DNA of 64,000 nucleotides, from NCBI GenBank assembly GCA_029379225.1, contig JAQYWR010000002.1, forward strand, positions 62,001-126,000. Reading direction: 5' to 3'. This document shows positions 1 through 8,860 of the stretch, piece by piece; positions within the stretch are counted from its first letter, which is position 1, and each line of letters begins with the position of its first letter. A program made the position numbers and the translations under genes. Source of the stretch: Nostoc sp. S4. Its GTDB lineage: Bacteria > Cyanobacteriota > Cyanobacteriia > Cyanobacteriales > Nostocaceae. The notes beneath the pieces are model-generated. The model searched no databases. It saw nothing but the letters and a program-made list of their open reading frames with translations, and was not told the origin of the DNA.

Positions 1-841
1 CATCACAAGCAAAGACATAAGCATCAGCAGTAATAGTTTCTACTGTATCACCTTGGGCAACTATTATCCCAGTGACGTGAGTTTGTTCGTCTGATTTAAA
101 CTGAATTTCCCGCACTTGGCGACGGGTGTAAATTTTGGTGCCCCTGACTTCCAGATATTTCAGAATCGGCTTGTGTAAATATTCATAGGGAGAACCTTGC
201 AGCATTCGCAGGACTGAAGCTTCTGTTCTGGCGGCAAAGAACTGGAATATTGTCAACATACAACGGGCAGACATATTTTCGCAATCTATAAATCCCAGCG
301 CGTAGGCGATCGGGTTCCACATTCGTTTAATGCTACCATTGCTGCCACCATGACTGCGGAACCAGTCGGCAAAGCTAATTTTATCCAAATTGCGGATAAT
401 TTTCATCGCCCCATTAAAGTCCACTAACCCGCGAACTATCGGACTAGTACCCAAAGCGATCGCATTTTGCAATTTATCCTGCAATGATAATTGAGAAGTA
501 GTAAAAAATGCTTTTAAGCCATTAAAAGGCGCACCTGTAATAAACCGAAAATCTAAAGCACCAGTCCGCCCTCCTTTGTTAATAAAAGTGTGGGTATGTT
601 CTTTGAGGCGTAAGTTTTCTAACACCCCCACTTTCTTCATCAAGTCAAATAATTGGTAGTAGCACCCAAAAAATACATGCAACCCCATTTCTAAATGGTT
701 GCCATCTCCATCAACCCAACTGCCAACTTTACCACCCACAAATGGACGAGACTCAAAAATCTGTACTTCACAACCAGCATCAGCTAGATCTACTGCGGTT
801 GCTAGCCCAGCCAATCCCGCACCTACAATTGCAACACGCAT
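1..841 (-). CDS. zds: Zeta-carotene desaturase, N-terminal part (runs off the window)
   Basis: The visible 280 residues start [20 protein letters not shown], a Rossmann dinucleotide-binding motif, followed by an [13 protein letters not shown] segment typical of the plant/cyanobacterial CrtQ/ZDS desaturases. These flavoproteins of the thylakoid membrane convert zeta-carotene to lycopene in carotenoid synthesis. Motifs such as [18 protein letters not shown] and [21 protein letters not shown] match the ZDS type rather than the bacterial CrtI type. The ATG at 841 begins directly with the FAD-binding strand. The C-terminal half lies beyond base 1. A distant amine-oxidase-like relative is encoded at 19383-20894, so assignment between ZDS and ZDS-like paralogue rests on these motifs; I consider ZDS likely. 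Confidence 0.85.
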   Translation of the reverse strand, partial: MRVAIVGAGLAGLATAVDLADAGCEVQIFESRPFVGGKVGSWVDGDGNHLEMGLHVFFGCYYQLFDLMKKVGVLENLRLKEHTHTFINKGGRTGALDFRFITGAPFNGLKAFFTTSQLSLQDKLQNAIALGTSPIVRGLVDFNGAMKIIRNLDKISFADWFRSHGGSNGSIKRMWNPIAYALGFIDCENMSARCMLTIFQFFAARTEASVLRMLQGSPYEYLHKPILKYLEVRGTKIYTRRQVREIQFKSDEQTHVTGIIVAQGDTVETITADAYVFACD

Positions 842-1114
842 TCCGTCGTTCCTTTTCAGTTTCTTTACAGATTGTAACTGGATTGGCGTCGGAATTCGCT
901 ACTTAATATCAACTTTCCAGCATCTTAAGACTGGGCAATGTCAATATCAAAATATCTTTGATTACTCCTTTTAGTCTCACTAAATGACCAGACGCAAGAA
1001 AAAGGCGTCTGTATCAATTAAACAAATTCTTGCCTATTGCAGCGGACTCAAAAAAGTATTATGGCTATTTTTTAGTGGTAAAGCAGTTATCTGCTAACTT
1101 ATGAAAGCATCTTC

Positions 1115-1285
1115 TTACCTATTTACATCTTTGCCTTCATCAGGCAAAGGCAAACTTCTAATCAGTTCACGAATGACATCGGTTGCTGGTCTACCTGTTT
1201 GTTGACAATATTTTTCTAGCTTTTCTGCTTCCTGTGTTGCGAGATTCACAGTTATACGTTTTACGGCCCATTTTTTATTTGTCAT
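1115..1285 (-). CDS. Small ribbon-helix-helix (CopG/Arc-like) protein
   Basis: This 56-residue reading frame starts MTNKKWAVKRITVNLATQEA and continues with EKLEKYCQQTGRPATDVIRE. It has the beta strand, turn and two helices of a ribbon-helix-helix DNA-binding fold (KRITVNL strand, EAEKLEKYCQQTG helix, PATDVIRELIRSL helix). Such proteins act as dimeric repressors or antitoxins. A second ATG lies two codons upstream (1291). No toxin-like gene is adjacent: zds lies downstream and an AT-rich gene-poor stretch upstream. Function as a regulator is inferred from fold only. Confidence 0.6.
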   Translation of the reverse strand: MTNKKWAVKRITVNLATQEAEKLEKYCQQTGRPATDVIRELIRSLPLPDEGKDVNR

Positions 1286-1291
1286 TATCAT

Positions 1292-3084
1292 GCTATTTGC
1301 TATACATTTACATCATCGAAAAAGTCTAACTAAAGAGGAAAACGATAAGATTATCAGAGTTTGTGTCAGGAAACAAGTAATACCATTAATATTAAGATTG
1401 TCCGTTTTGTCAAAGGATTCATTATCTTCTAAAAAATCAAAAAACTATACTTTTTGTTACCATTGTGACAGCATAAAAATCACATACTTGCTTGTGAAAA
1501 TAATAACCTTAGTACTAGCATGAGTAAACCCTGACAATTAAATTTCAAGACTGAATTTGAGACACCTACTGTTGACTCAATCAGGATTTCCAAAACTATT
1601 TTCTAACGAAACCATCTGAGCTTGTCTATTAGCCAAGTTTACCTAACGTTCTTGGAGAGAACATCTGGTATAACACCTAAGGTTAAATGCTGACCCAAAA
1701 ACGGGTTGGAATAGTGTACATAACTAGTAAACACTCACTTAAAAGTAGGTAAATAGGCATCGCTCTAGACTAAAGACCATCTACACACATTACACTAATC
1801 AATTAGTTAAGAGTTATTTCAACGGTTTTAACTTGAGGTTTTGTTAATTAAAGAGATTCATTTCCTGTATCAATCTTGCACTTAGAAAAACTGAAGTGTA
1901 AATATTGAAGATTTACTGATAAAATTTGACAGCATTATCTGTAATATTACACAGATTAATCTACTTAAGAAGTGATGTTACTTGAGTGTTATTAAGAAAA
2001 ATATTTTAGTTCTGTTTCATGCTTTTACAATAACTTCCTGTAAAGATACGATGAATTTTTGGACATTTTTTCTCTTCCCTCTAGCGATATAGTTTATTGT
2101 TTTGACAATAAATTGTTTTTTGTTTATTGTCTTCATCTATCTGAAGATGATATAAATTATTTTTAGGTAATTCTTGTGTTACATATTTGAGAGTAAAATT
2201 TAGAATTGAGCTAAACTAAGATATAAATAGTTGCCAAAAAATACTTGATATTTAATTATTGTTAATAAGTATACTTACTAATAAATAATTTTATATTCAA
2301 AGTTTTTTAGGTGATGTATTCATTATAACCACTAAATATGCACTTTAAATAATCTTTATTTAGACATAAATAATCGATTTTTCACTCTTTATAAAAAACT
2401 TACAAAGTAGAACATATACTTTTGAGCTTTTGCTTAATAATATTGATACATACTGAGATATTAGACAAAGAAAATTCTTGAAAAAAAAGATTTGTATATT
2501 TAGCTGTATAAGCTAGGTTTAATTAAAAAATAATCTATAAATAAAATTGTTAAAGTTGTAATAAATAATCCTAAAAAATCGATAAAGTAAAATACTAGAA
2601 AACTTGAGAATATAGGTACTTCATGAAATTTGGATAAAGTAAACTTATAATCAGTGGTAAGGTTGGTTCTTGAGATTAACCACAAAAGAACAAGGGTTGG
2701 GAAGACTTAGACAGAAGAAAAAACCCTTGTCCATAAGAGGACATGGAGAGGGAAGACTTGGGCAAGAGGGAAACCGATTATCCTCAAAAAGGACATCATA
2801 ACAATATTAACCTGGTAAACCGTAACTTTGATTTTGGGTGAGTAAGGAGTAGTAATAGAAACTAAATTATTCAAATAAGGTGCAAATTGCTCCAAGTGGC
2901 TATTGAAAAGTACTGTACCTTCAGGGGTATGCTAATGAAGAATAGAAAAAGTTGAAGGCTTAACCATTTTACTTTTTTGCCCCTTTTGCTCCCAAAATGG
3001 AATTGCACCAATATGTGTAGTCTTATGAGATATTAATTTCTCATGACTGCAATTTGACATTGAGGATTACAGCGATAAGTGTAA
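1292..3084. other. Gene-poor AT-rich region
   Basis: About 1.8 kb with no convincing gene. The short open frames at 1290-1523 (+), 2500-2685 (-) and 2707-2895 (-) are AT-rich, one starts at TTG, and none shows a recognisable motif. An inverted pair, ACAAGGGTT at 2690-2698 and AACCCTTGT at 2722-2730, could form a stem. A related sequence, gggaagactt, occurs twice at about 2699-2708 and 2751-2760. The region may hold decayed genes, but nothing can be named. Confidence 0.5.
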
Positions 3085-4725
3085 CTATTCAAATTTGAGT
3101 TGTGGCATGAGTTGAAGAGTACCAATGCCTAAATCTTTAGGTGAAAACGATCGCGCTTCAAACAAAGCCATCATATCTCGTAACTGGGGATTTCCTCGGG
3201 AAGCTCCGGTGAGTCCTTTGGCAATGATTAAACCACAGTAGCCTTTAGTATTTTTACACCGCTGATTCCATTTTTTTCGGGCTTCTAGATGGATGGGATC
3301 TTCATCTAAAAATTCACCAAATAGAAACAATTCGCCATTTTGAGTTTGTAATAAACCGAGGTCATAGCGATCGCCATCAAAGGGGTCGGCACCTGGATTA
3401 AAGCAAATTGCTTTGAGTCCACCTGCTGCTTCAATCCTCTCGATTACAGTCTTAGCTTTCGGCCGGGAAGTTTGAATTAAAATTACTGGTAAACCGTCAC
3501 CCACTGGTTTGATTTCACCAGCCTTATGGTAGTTGACACCTTTACGCAGATACTCCAACATTTCCCAGGACACTACACCTAAACTAAGGAAAGAATCTTC
3601 TGGTATCAAGTCATCTTGTAATGAGCGGAAAGTCTCAGAGCCAAGGTTGTCAATCTCCCGATCCTCAACACCAAAGCCAGCCATTTCCTCTAATTCTGCT
3701 GCTAACTGCGGCATGGTAGAGACTGTCACAGACACAGATTTAGTTGATTCTTCAGACTGTGGAGGAGAAATACGATAGCGACGACTGAGGGGGGGGAAGA
3801 TTTCGGAATGCAGCTGGCGACGGTGGTCGCGAAGAAAGCGGCTCAAGCTTTCGATCGCAACAAAGATTACCAGTGCTTCCTCATCATACAAAACAGAACG
3901 CAGTCCTTCTAAGGGGTGGATATTACCAAAAGTAGGGTCAATATCTGAAAGTGGCAGATCTGCCAAATCACTCGCATCATCCTCGTCTTCGTCGGTTTCG
4001 TCAGCACTCTCAAAAGTGAGAAACAGACAATCTTGCTTGAGGAAAGCTTCTTCTAAACGCTCTTTTGATTCTTCATCTCTTAAAACTGCGGCGCGAAACC
4101 GCTTGAGAGAGTCTTCTGAACGATAAAATAAAATCCCATACTCCATTCCCAGCATTCCCATAATGGAGGCATAGACTGTGCCAACATCCCACTTATTAAT
4201 TTCTATTGATAAAATTTGCTGTTCTTCCAAAAATTCCCAGGGTGCCGCTTGCCAAATTGCAAATGCCTTCTCTCGCAAAATTTGTGCGTACTGTGGTGGT
4301 AAATCGGGGGTTTGACTATCAAGGATATCAGCGAATCCGCGAAACAATTCGTCAATTAAAGGTAGTTCTGATGCGTAGTCAATGGCGATATCCAAATCTT
4401 GCAGCACCCCTCGCAGGTAAAATTGGATCTCGCGGTCTTTGACTACAATTCTTTGCGGTCTAGCAGGTTTTGCTGGACTGTGAGGATGTTCCATTGCTCG
4501 CATTAAGGTGCGAACTATTGCTTCCGGGCCGATATCTGAAGCTACCACGTCCATTCCTCGGACAATACCTTGAGAGAAATCTACCCAAAGAATGCATTCT
4601 CCTTTGGCCTCTGAGTCTGAATGCTGGTTTGGTGATGACAACGGACGACGATCGCCCTCCCATACAGAAGGAATTTGAGTTAATTTCTTCAACCGACGAC
4701 TGGTAGAGCGATTAAAACTTGTCAT
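3085..4725 (-). CDS. Conserved cyanobacterial protein of unknown function
   Basis: A 546-residue soluble protein starting at the ATG at 4725. It has no signal peptide or membrane segment. The N-terminal 180 residues are rich in beta/alpha alternation (ECILWVDFSQGIVRGMDVV, then QRIVVKDREIQFYLRGVL), followed by a second half with an acidic stretch (DETDEDEDDASDLADLPLSD near residue 240) and segments such as PVILIQTSRPKAKTVIERIE. I recognise it as a type found across cyanobacteria but cannot assign a family or reaction. It is divergently oriented from the iron-sulfur carrier gene at 5051. Codon use looks native and the gene appears intact. Confidence 0.75.
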   Translation of the reverse strand: MTSFNRSTSRRLKKLTQIPSVWEGDRRPLSSPNQHSDSEAKGECILWVDFSQGIVRGMDVVASDIGPEAIVRTLMRAMEHPHSPAKPARPQRIVVKDREIQFYLRGVLQDLDIAIDYASELPLIDELFRGFADILDSQTPDLPPQYAQILREKAFAIWQAAPWEFLEEQQILSIEINKWDVGTVYASIMGMLGMEYGILFYRSEDSLKRFRAAVLRDEESKERLEEAFLKQDCLFLTFESADETDEDEDDASDLADLPLSDIDPTFGNIHPLEGLRSVLYDEEALVIFVAIESLSRFLRDHRRQLHSEIFPPLSRRYRISPPQSEESTKSVSVTVSTMPQLAAELEEMAGFGVEDREIDNLGSETFRSLQDDLIPEDSFLSLGVVSWEMLEYLRKGVNYHKAGEIKPVGDGLPVILIQTSRPKAKTVIERIEAAGGLKAICFNPGADPFDGDRYDLGLLQTQNGELFLFGEFLDEDPIHLEARKKWNQRCKNTKGYCGLIIAKGLTGASRGNPQLRDMMALFEARSFSPKDLGIGTLQLMPQLKFE

Positions 4726-4914
4726 AAACTAACTTAATCAAAACAAGCAATTTAGGAAGTAAACTTTTGGGATGGCTAGCCTCGGATTAAATTTTCATGG
4801 CTGCACCAGAAGGGTGGTTGCATCTGTGGCTGCCAAAAAACTCGAACTCCAAAAAGACGAATCTATAAAATATAGTGAGTCTCTCAATTCTAGAATAAAA
4901 ATCTTTGGGCGCTT

Positions 4915-4943
4915 TTGACAGAGTGTTTACAATTTGGTATTTA
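4915..4943 (+). promoter_or_regulatory. Sigma-70-type promoter for the IscA/SufA-like gene
   Basis: TTGACA at 4915-4920 and TATTTA at 4938-4943 are separated by 17 bases. This is a near-consensus arrangement on the strand of the IscA-like gene and would leave a leader of about 100 bases. Seen by eye only. Confidence 0.5.
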
Positions 4944-5050
4944 GCGACATCTATGCCGCTAGAATGGATACAAAAATACCAAGGCAACCTAGAGGCAACA
5001 ACAAGCTTGCATAGGGTAACCTTAAACCAATTAAGGAGTTGAAAAAACAG

Positions 5051-5407
5051 ATGACACAGGCAACTGAGCTTCAACAACGCGGAATTCTGTTGAGCGAAGC
5101 AGCATTGCGCCAGGTAAAATTCCTCCAAGACAGGCAAGGCAAAGACTTATGCTTACGAGTAGGAGTACGTCAGGGTGGCTGTTCTGGGATGTCTTACATG
5201 ATGGACTTTGAAGACGCCAGCAAAATCGGTTCTCAGGATGAAGTTTTCGACTACGACGGCTTCCAAATTGTTTGCGATCGCAAGAGTCTATTATATCTCT
5301 ACGGTCTAATGCTCGATTATAGCGATGCAATGATTGGCGGTGGTTTCCAGTTTACTAACCCCAACGCCAGCCAAACTTGCGGTTGCGGCAAGTCATTTGG
5401 AGTGTAA
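5051..5407 (+). CDS. IscA/SufA/ErpA-type iron-sulfur cluster carrier
   Basis: A 118-residue A-type carrier that accepts and passes on Fe-S clusters during cofactor assembly in the cytosol. The three ligand cysteines are visible: GGCSGMSY in the first half and CGCGKS at the C-terminus, the diagnostic C-X(n)-C-G-C pattern. Family length matches. I chose the ATG at 5051 because AAGGAG at 5033-5038 lies 12 bases upstream; an in-frame TTG at 5039 touches that site and is too close. A plausible promoter lies at 4915-4943. It is probably transcribed alone, with a tandem repeat following it. Which A-type paralogue it is cannot be decided here. Confidence 0.92.
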   Translation: MTQATELQQRGILLSEAALRQVKFLQDRQGKDLCLRVGVRQGGCSGMSYMMDFEDASKIGSQDEVFDYDGFQIVCDRKSLLYLYGLMLDYSDAMIGGGFQFTNPNASQTCGCGKSFGV

Positions 5408-5439
5408 GATTGTGGTTTGTTAGTTGTCATTCGTTTTTT

Positions 5440-5530
5440 GTCATTTGTTTAAAGCAAATGACCAATGACCAATGACCAATGACCAATGACTAATGACTAA
5501 TGACTAATGACTAATGACTATTGACTAATT
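5440..5530. repeat. Heptamer tandem repeat (STRR) with hairpin
   Basis: About ten tandem copies of a heptamer, AATGACC then AATGACT, occupy 5457-5530. They are preceded by a stem GTCATTTG (5440-5447) / CAAATGAC (5455-5462). This is the short tandemly repeated repetitive class known from heterocystous cyanobacteria. It fills the gap between the Fe-S carrier and the TPR gene. Confidence 0.85.
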
Positions 5531-5534
5531 TAAT

Positions 5535-5957
5535 ATGACTCAAACAGTTGAATCCCTGTTTGATACAGGTTTAGAACGTTATAAAGCTGGAGAATCAGTA
5601 GATTCTTTAATCCCTGTGTTTAAAGAGGTGTGCGATCGCGCTCCTAGAACTAGTTCAGCTTGGATATGTTTATCGTGGTTATATCTCCTCAATAACAAAC
5701 CCAACTTGGCTTATAAAGCTGCAAATAAAGCAGTCAAATTAAATCCGCAAGATCCACAAGGGAGAATCAATCTCGCCCTAGCAATGCTAGAAACAGGTCA
5801 AAAAGGTTTGCGGGAACACATAGACTTTGCACAACAGTTAATTTTTGTCAATCCAGAATGGGCAGATGAAATAAAAAATAGTATTCAAGATGGTTTAAAC
5901 AGAAAACCAGATTGGCAGAATTTGATTAAAGTCAAAAAATGGCTGTTTGAAGAGTAG
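5535..5957 (+). CDS. Small TPR-repeat protein
   Basis: A 140-residue soluble protein made of helical repeats. The segment from about residue 38 to 80 (SAWICLSWLYLLNNKPNLAY, then AANKAVKLNPQDPQGRINLA) carries the TPR spacing of small and aromatic residues and the typical LNP-DP ending. TPR proteins are scaffolds for protein contacts; the partner is unknown. The ATG at 5535 lies directly after the heptamer repeat array, with no obvious ribosome site. The small membrane protein gene at 6108 follows on the same strand after a G/C-rich repeat. Confidence 0.8.
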   Translation: MTQTVESLFDTGLERYKAGESVDSLIPVFKEVCDRAPRTSSAWICLSWLYLLNNKPNLAYKAANKAVKLNPQDPQGRINLALAMLETGQKGLREHIDFAQQLIFVNPEWADEIKNSIQDGLNRKPDWQNLIKVKKWLFEE

Positions 5958-6100
5958 GGAAGTGGGGAGATGGGGAGATAGGGAGATAGAGAAGTGTGGG
6001 GAGAGAGGGGGGCAAGAAATCTTCCCCATCCTCCCACACCTCCTTTTCCTCCCACACTCCCTGTTTGCCTAATGCCCAATGCCCAATGCCCAGTACCTAT
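5955..6100. repeat. G-rich/C-rich dispersed repeat, copy 1
   Basis: A purine-rich G tract (ggggagatggggagataggg) is followed by a pyrimidine-rich C tract (cctcccacacctccttttcc) and then by tandem aatgccc units. Copies of the same layout lie at 44216-44340, 46265-46450 and 48304-48486. The two halves can pair to form a long imperfect hairpin. Confidence 0.8.
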
Positions 6101-6107
6101 CGAGATC

Positions 6108-6353
6108 ATGAAAGATAAGTTGTTAAATTGGCTAAACGTGGTTTTAGTAGCAGATGTATTTTTAGTTTTGTTTGGCTTTGGTTGGTTAGCGATCGCTGCG
6201 ATTGGCGATGCTGCGGGAGTAAACCTGGGTTTAGATTTGTGGCATCAATTATGGCAATCCTTATTTAACCCAGCAATTGGTATCCTGATGGGTGGTGCCA
6301 TTCTTAGCGGTATTATTAGTTGGGTTTCCAAAAAATTTTTTTCTAGTCAATAG
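6108..6353 (+). CDS. Small membrane protein, unknown function
   Basis: An 81-residue protein starting MKDKLLNWLNVVLVADVF. Two hydrophobic helices are visible, about residues 9-31 and 52-72, separated by a short loop with LGLDLWHQLWQSLFNP, and the C-terminus is basic (SKKFF). The frame stays open upstream to 5994, but that part is the translated G/C-rich repeat, so the ATG at 6108 is the credible start. It follows the TPR gene and may be co-transcribed. I recognise no family. Confidence 0.7.
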   Translation: MKDKLLNWLNVVLVADVFLVLFGFGWLAIAAIGDAAGVNLGLDLWHQLWQSLFNPAIGILMGGAILSGIISWVSKKFFSSQ

Positions 6354-6457
6354 TTAAGGGATTGGGAGTGTCCAGTGTTCCAGTTGGGTAGTTAAAAGTT
6401 AGGAATTAAGAATTATCCTCTGTGCCCTTCATTTCCCAATCCCCAGTCCCTTTAACT

Positions 6458-7375
6458 CTATGTCAGAATTTCTGTTAGTGCTGATTGTAAATTAGGATAT
6501 CGGTACTCAAAACCTGTTTCTAGGGTACGCTTGGGTAAAACTTTTTGACCTTCTAAAACTACTATTGCCCCGTCTCCTAAAAGGGCTTCGATCGCAAAAC
6601 CAGGGACGGGTAGCCAAGAAGGACGATGCATCACTTGTCCTAAAGTTTGACTTAAATCTGCCATCCGCACTGGGTTAGGGGCAGTGGCATTATATACGCC
6701 TTCGATTTCTGGTTTAGTTAAAGCTTCCATAATTAGGTTAACTAAATCGTCCACGTGAATCCAAGAAAACCACTGGCGACCACTGCCAATGGGTCCACCA
6801 GCAAAGAGTTGAAATGGTGGAATCATTTTAGCCAAAGCGCCACCATTGCCTAAAATAATACCAAAACGCAAAATTACTAGCCGCACACCACCGTCTTTTA
6901 CTTTTGCAGCTTCTGCTTCCCAAGCTTGGCAAACTTGGGCGAGAAAATCGTTACCAGATAAACTGGTTTCATCAAAGCTAGCCGTTTGGCTGGTACCGTA
7001 GTAGCCAATAGCTGAAGCGTTTACTAACACAGTTGGTTTAGGGTTAGCGTTGACTATTGCTTGGACAATTTTTTGTGTACCTAGCTTGCGACTATTGAGG
7101 ATTTCTTGCTTGCGTTCTGGTGTCCAGCGTCCCTCACTAATAGGTTCTCCTGCCAGATTAACTACGCCATCACAAAGTGCGATCGCACTTTGCCAAGAAC
7201 CAGATTGAGTCGTATAAGCAACAATTTCCAGATTAGGGAAAGCTTGAGACGGAAAAACTTTTTGGGCAAAAGCGGTATTCCGAGTTAACACCAGTATTCT
7301 ATGGCCTTCCTGGTGGAGTCGTTGTATCAAACGATTACCAACAAATCCTGTTGCTCCTGTAACTGCTACTTTCAT
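6458..7375 (-). CDS. TIGR01777-type NAD-dependent epimerase (SDR family)
   Basis: A 305-residue short-chain dehydrogenase/epimerase-like protein of the YfcH/SDR39U1 group. It starts MKVAVTGATGFVGNRLIQRL, the GxxGxxG nucleotide-binding motif, and carries NLAGEPISEGRWTPERKQEI, which is diagnostic for this group, plus NASAIGYYG with the SDR-type tyrosine. The substrate of the family is not established. Length is normal and the ATG at 7375 is immediately upstream of the Rossmann strand. It is convergent with the gene at 6108. Confidence 0.9.
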   Translation of the reverse strand: MKVAVTGATGFVGNRLIQRLHQEGHRILVLTRNTAFAQKVFPSQAFPNLEIVAYTTQSGSWQSAIALCDGVVNLAGEPISEGRWTPERKQEILNSRKLGTQKIVQAIVNANPKPTVLVNASAIGYYGTSQTASFDETSLSGNDFLAQVCQAWEAEAAKVKDGGVRLVILRFGIILGNGGALAKMIPPFQLFAGGPIGSGRQWFSWIHVDDLVNLIMEALTKPEIEGVYNATAPNPVRMADLSQTLGQVMHRPSWLPVPGFAIEALLGDGAIVVLEGQKVLPKRTLETGFEYRYPNLQSALTEILT

Positions 7376-7578
7376 TTTTTACCTCTGCCAAAGCCTTATT
7401 TTAAAGTTTTTTATCAAATTTTCAGTTTACGGTAATCTTCTTGTAGATAAAACAGATGTGATTATATATCTTGTAGTAATTAATCTCAAAACAAAAAAAC
7501 TTTGTATTTTTAATGACTTTCTGTTTAGATGCTTCGGTATTATAGGATGGACAGAGTGTTGCAAGGCGTGGGGCTATT

Positions 7579-7926
7579 ATGGGTCGCTATACCTGTTCAT
7601 TTCTTGTTTCTGTTCCTAGTGACCATCTTCAGCCGTTACTTATAGAACTTCTACAGGACTATCAGTTGGATATTCAATACCAGACGAGCGATTACATTAT
7701 CGCTCGTGAGTTTCCTGGTAATGTTTCTTTTTCTAAATTAGTCACAGTGGAAGTACTGGTTGATAAATCAAAAAGTACTGAAACAGAAACCCGGATGAGT
7801 ATTGTAATTAAAAATGAAGAGTTGCCACTGCAAGTGGATAATTACTGCCGACAAATGTTTGAATCGCTCAAGCAGGCGATCGAAACTAGCCGTCATTGGC
7901 ATTTGATTGAAAGTCTTGCAGGCTAG
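7579..7926 (+). CDS. Conserved small protein, unknown function
   Basis: A 115-residue soluble protein beginning MGRYTCSFLVSVPSDHLQPL. Alternating strands and helices suggest a compact alpha/beta domain, ending with a helix containing CRQMFESLKQAIETS. No motif identifies a reaction. A good rho-independent terminator follows at 7950-7978, which supports an independent transcript. Confidence 0.7.
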   Translation: MGRYTCSFLVSVPSDHLQPLLIELLQDYQLDIQYQTSDYIIAREFPGNVSFSKLVTVEVLVDKSKSTETETRMSIVIKNEELPLQVDNYCRQMFESLKQAIETSRHWHLIESLAG

Positions 7927-7949
7927 TTTTGATGGTGATACTAATGTTC

Positions 7950-7978
7950 CCTACAGCTTTGGACTGTAGGATTTTCTG
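7950..7978 (+). terminator. Rho-independent terminator
   Basis: The stem CCTACAG / CTGTAGG has a 7-base loop and is followed by ATTTTCTGACTTTT. It lies 24 bases after the stop of the gene at 7579-7926. Confidence 0.7.
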
Positions 7979-8031
7979 ACTTTTATTGGTGGGCTTTCCA
8001 TTTTAAGGACTGACAAATTATTTGTAAATTT

Positions 8032-8059
8032 GTAGGGGTGCAAGACGTTACGCCCCTAC
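8032..8059. repeat. GTAGGGG hairpin, dispersed repeat
   Basis: GTAGGGG and CCCCTAC arms enclose gcaagacgtta, a common cyanobacterial palindromic repeat. The adjoining sequence ggactgacaaattattt resembles that at about 51261-51275. Confidence 0.5.
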
Positions 8060-8102
8060 GATGGGATATTTTTTAACTGAAAGTCCCTTTAGTAGTTGTA
8101 AT

Positions 8103-8612
8103 TCAGTCTACTAAATCCTCTAAATCCTCAGTCATACCGGGGTTTATTAATGTAATGTCATACTCACTCGAATCCGTTTGCCCCAAACGCTGACTATTTC
8201 TTAACAGATAATAAATGGCACGTACTTGAGGACCAAAAACGATCTCATCTTCATTTTTTAGATCGTGGGCTGGCATCTTGCGTCCATTAATCATCAAACC
8301 GTTGGAACTAGGCTTTCCTTTGGCATCGCCATCTACAATTCGATAATAGTAGCTATAAGTATTATGCTCTCGTGGCAATCTCACTAATGTGGCATGACGG
8401 CGGGAGACAAACTGCGACATCAAACGGATATTACATTCGCGGTCTCTACCAATAGAATAGACGGGCTGCTCCAAAGAAAATTCCTTGCGACCTTGATCGT
8501 CTTCAATAATCAGTAGATGGTTTTCATTGATTTCTGCTGCCATTGACAAATCGTTGCTAAAATCGGTGGAACTTTGATTAATCAAGATTTGTTTAGTATC
8601 ATATCTTGCCAT
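8103..8612 (-). CDS. FHA-domain protein
   Basis: A 169-residue protein with one forkhead-associated domain at about residues 40-135. The hallmark YSIGRDRECNIRLMSQFVSR followed by RHATLV (phosphothreonine-contacting Arg, Ser-Arg-His) and the SSNGLMINGR turn are all present, so it should bind phosphothreonine peptides. The frame is open to 8702, but the extra 30 residues look non-coding, so I favour the ATG at 8612 (MARYDTKQ); a further ATG at 8543 (MAAEINENHL) is possible. It may act in serine/threonine kinase signalling. It lies downstream of, and on the same strand as, the copper ATPase, separated by a tandem repeat. Confidence 0.85.
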   Translation of the reverse strand: MARYDTKQILINQSSTDFSNDLSMAAEINENHLLIIEDDQGRKEFSLEQPVYSIGRDRECNIRLMSQFVSRRHATLVRLPREHNTYSYYYRIVDGDAKGKPSSNGLMINGRKMPAHDLKNEDEIVFGPQVRAIYYLLRNSQRLGQTDSSEYDITLINPGMTEDLEDLVD

Positions 8613-8813
8613 TCTCACGCACCGTAGTTTGTGATGGCAATTTAAATCAGTTTTAAAACTGCATAATACCTTGAAAAAGTAGAATATGGCCGTTCTACTC
8701 ATCCTTTGTCATTGGTTATTAGTCATTTATCCTTCGTCCTCTGTTGCAAAGTTCCAATCTCAAGAAGCTTGAGCTTTTAACTTTGCGCTTTGTTATTGTC
8801 TTGTTTGTTGAAA

Positions 8814-8859
8814 ACTAATGACTAATGACCAATGACTAATAACTAATAACCAATGACCT
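8814..8859. repeat. Heptamer tandem repeat
   Basis: Roughly six degenerate copies of the heptamer ACTAATG/ACCAATG, the same family as at 5457-5530. It abuts the 3' end of the copper ATPase gene. Confidence 0.8.
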
Positions 8860-8860
8860 T

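Noticed and set aside
1290..1523. 77-residue open frame in the AT-rich gap
   Set aside because: No motif, low-complexity AT-rich codons, and it overlaps the start of the ribbon-helix-helix gene on the other strand.
2500..2895. Two short minus-strand open frames with hydrophobic stretches
   Set aside because: AT-rich sequence gives hydrophobic codons by chance; one needs a TTG start and neither resembles a family.
6001..6107. N-terminal extension of the small membrane protein from 5994
   Set aside because: The extra residues are Pro-rich translation of the G/C-rich repeat; the ATG at 6108 starts a normal membrane protein.
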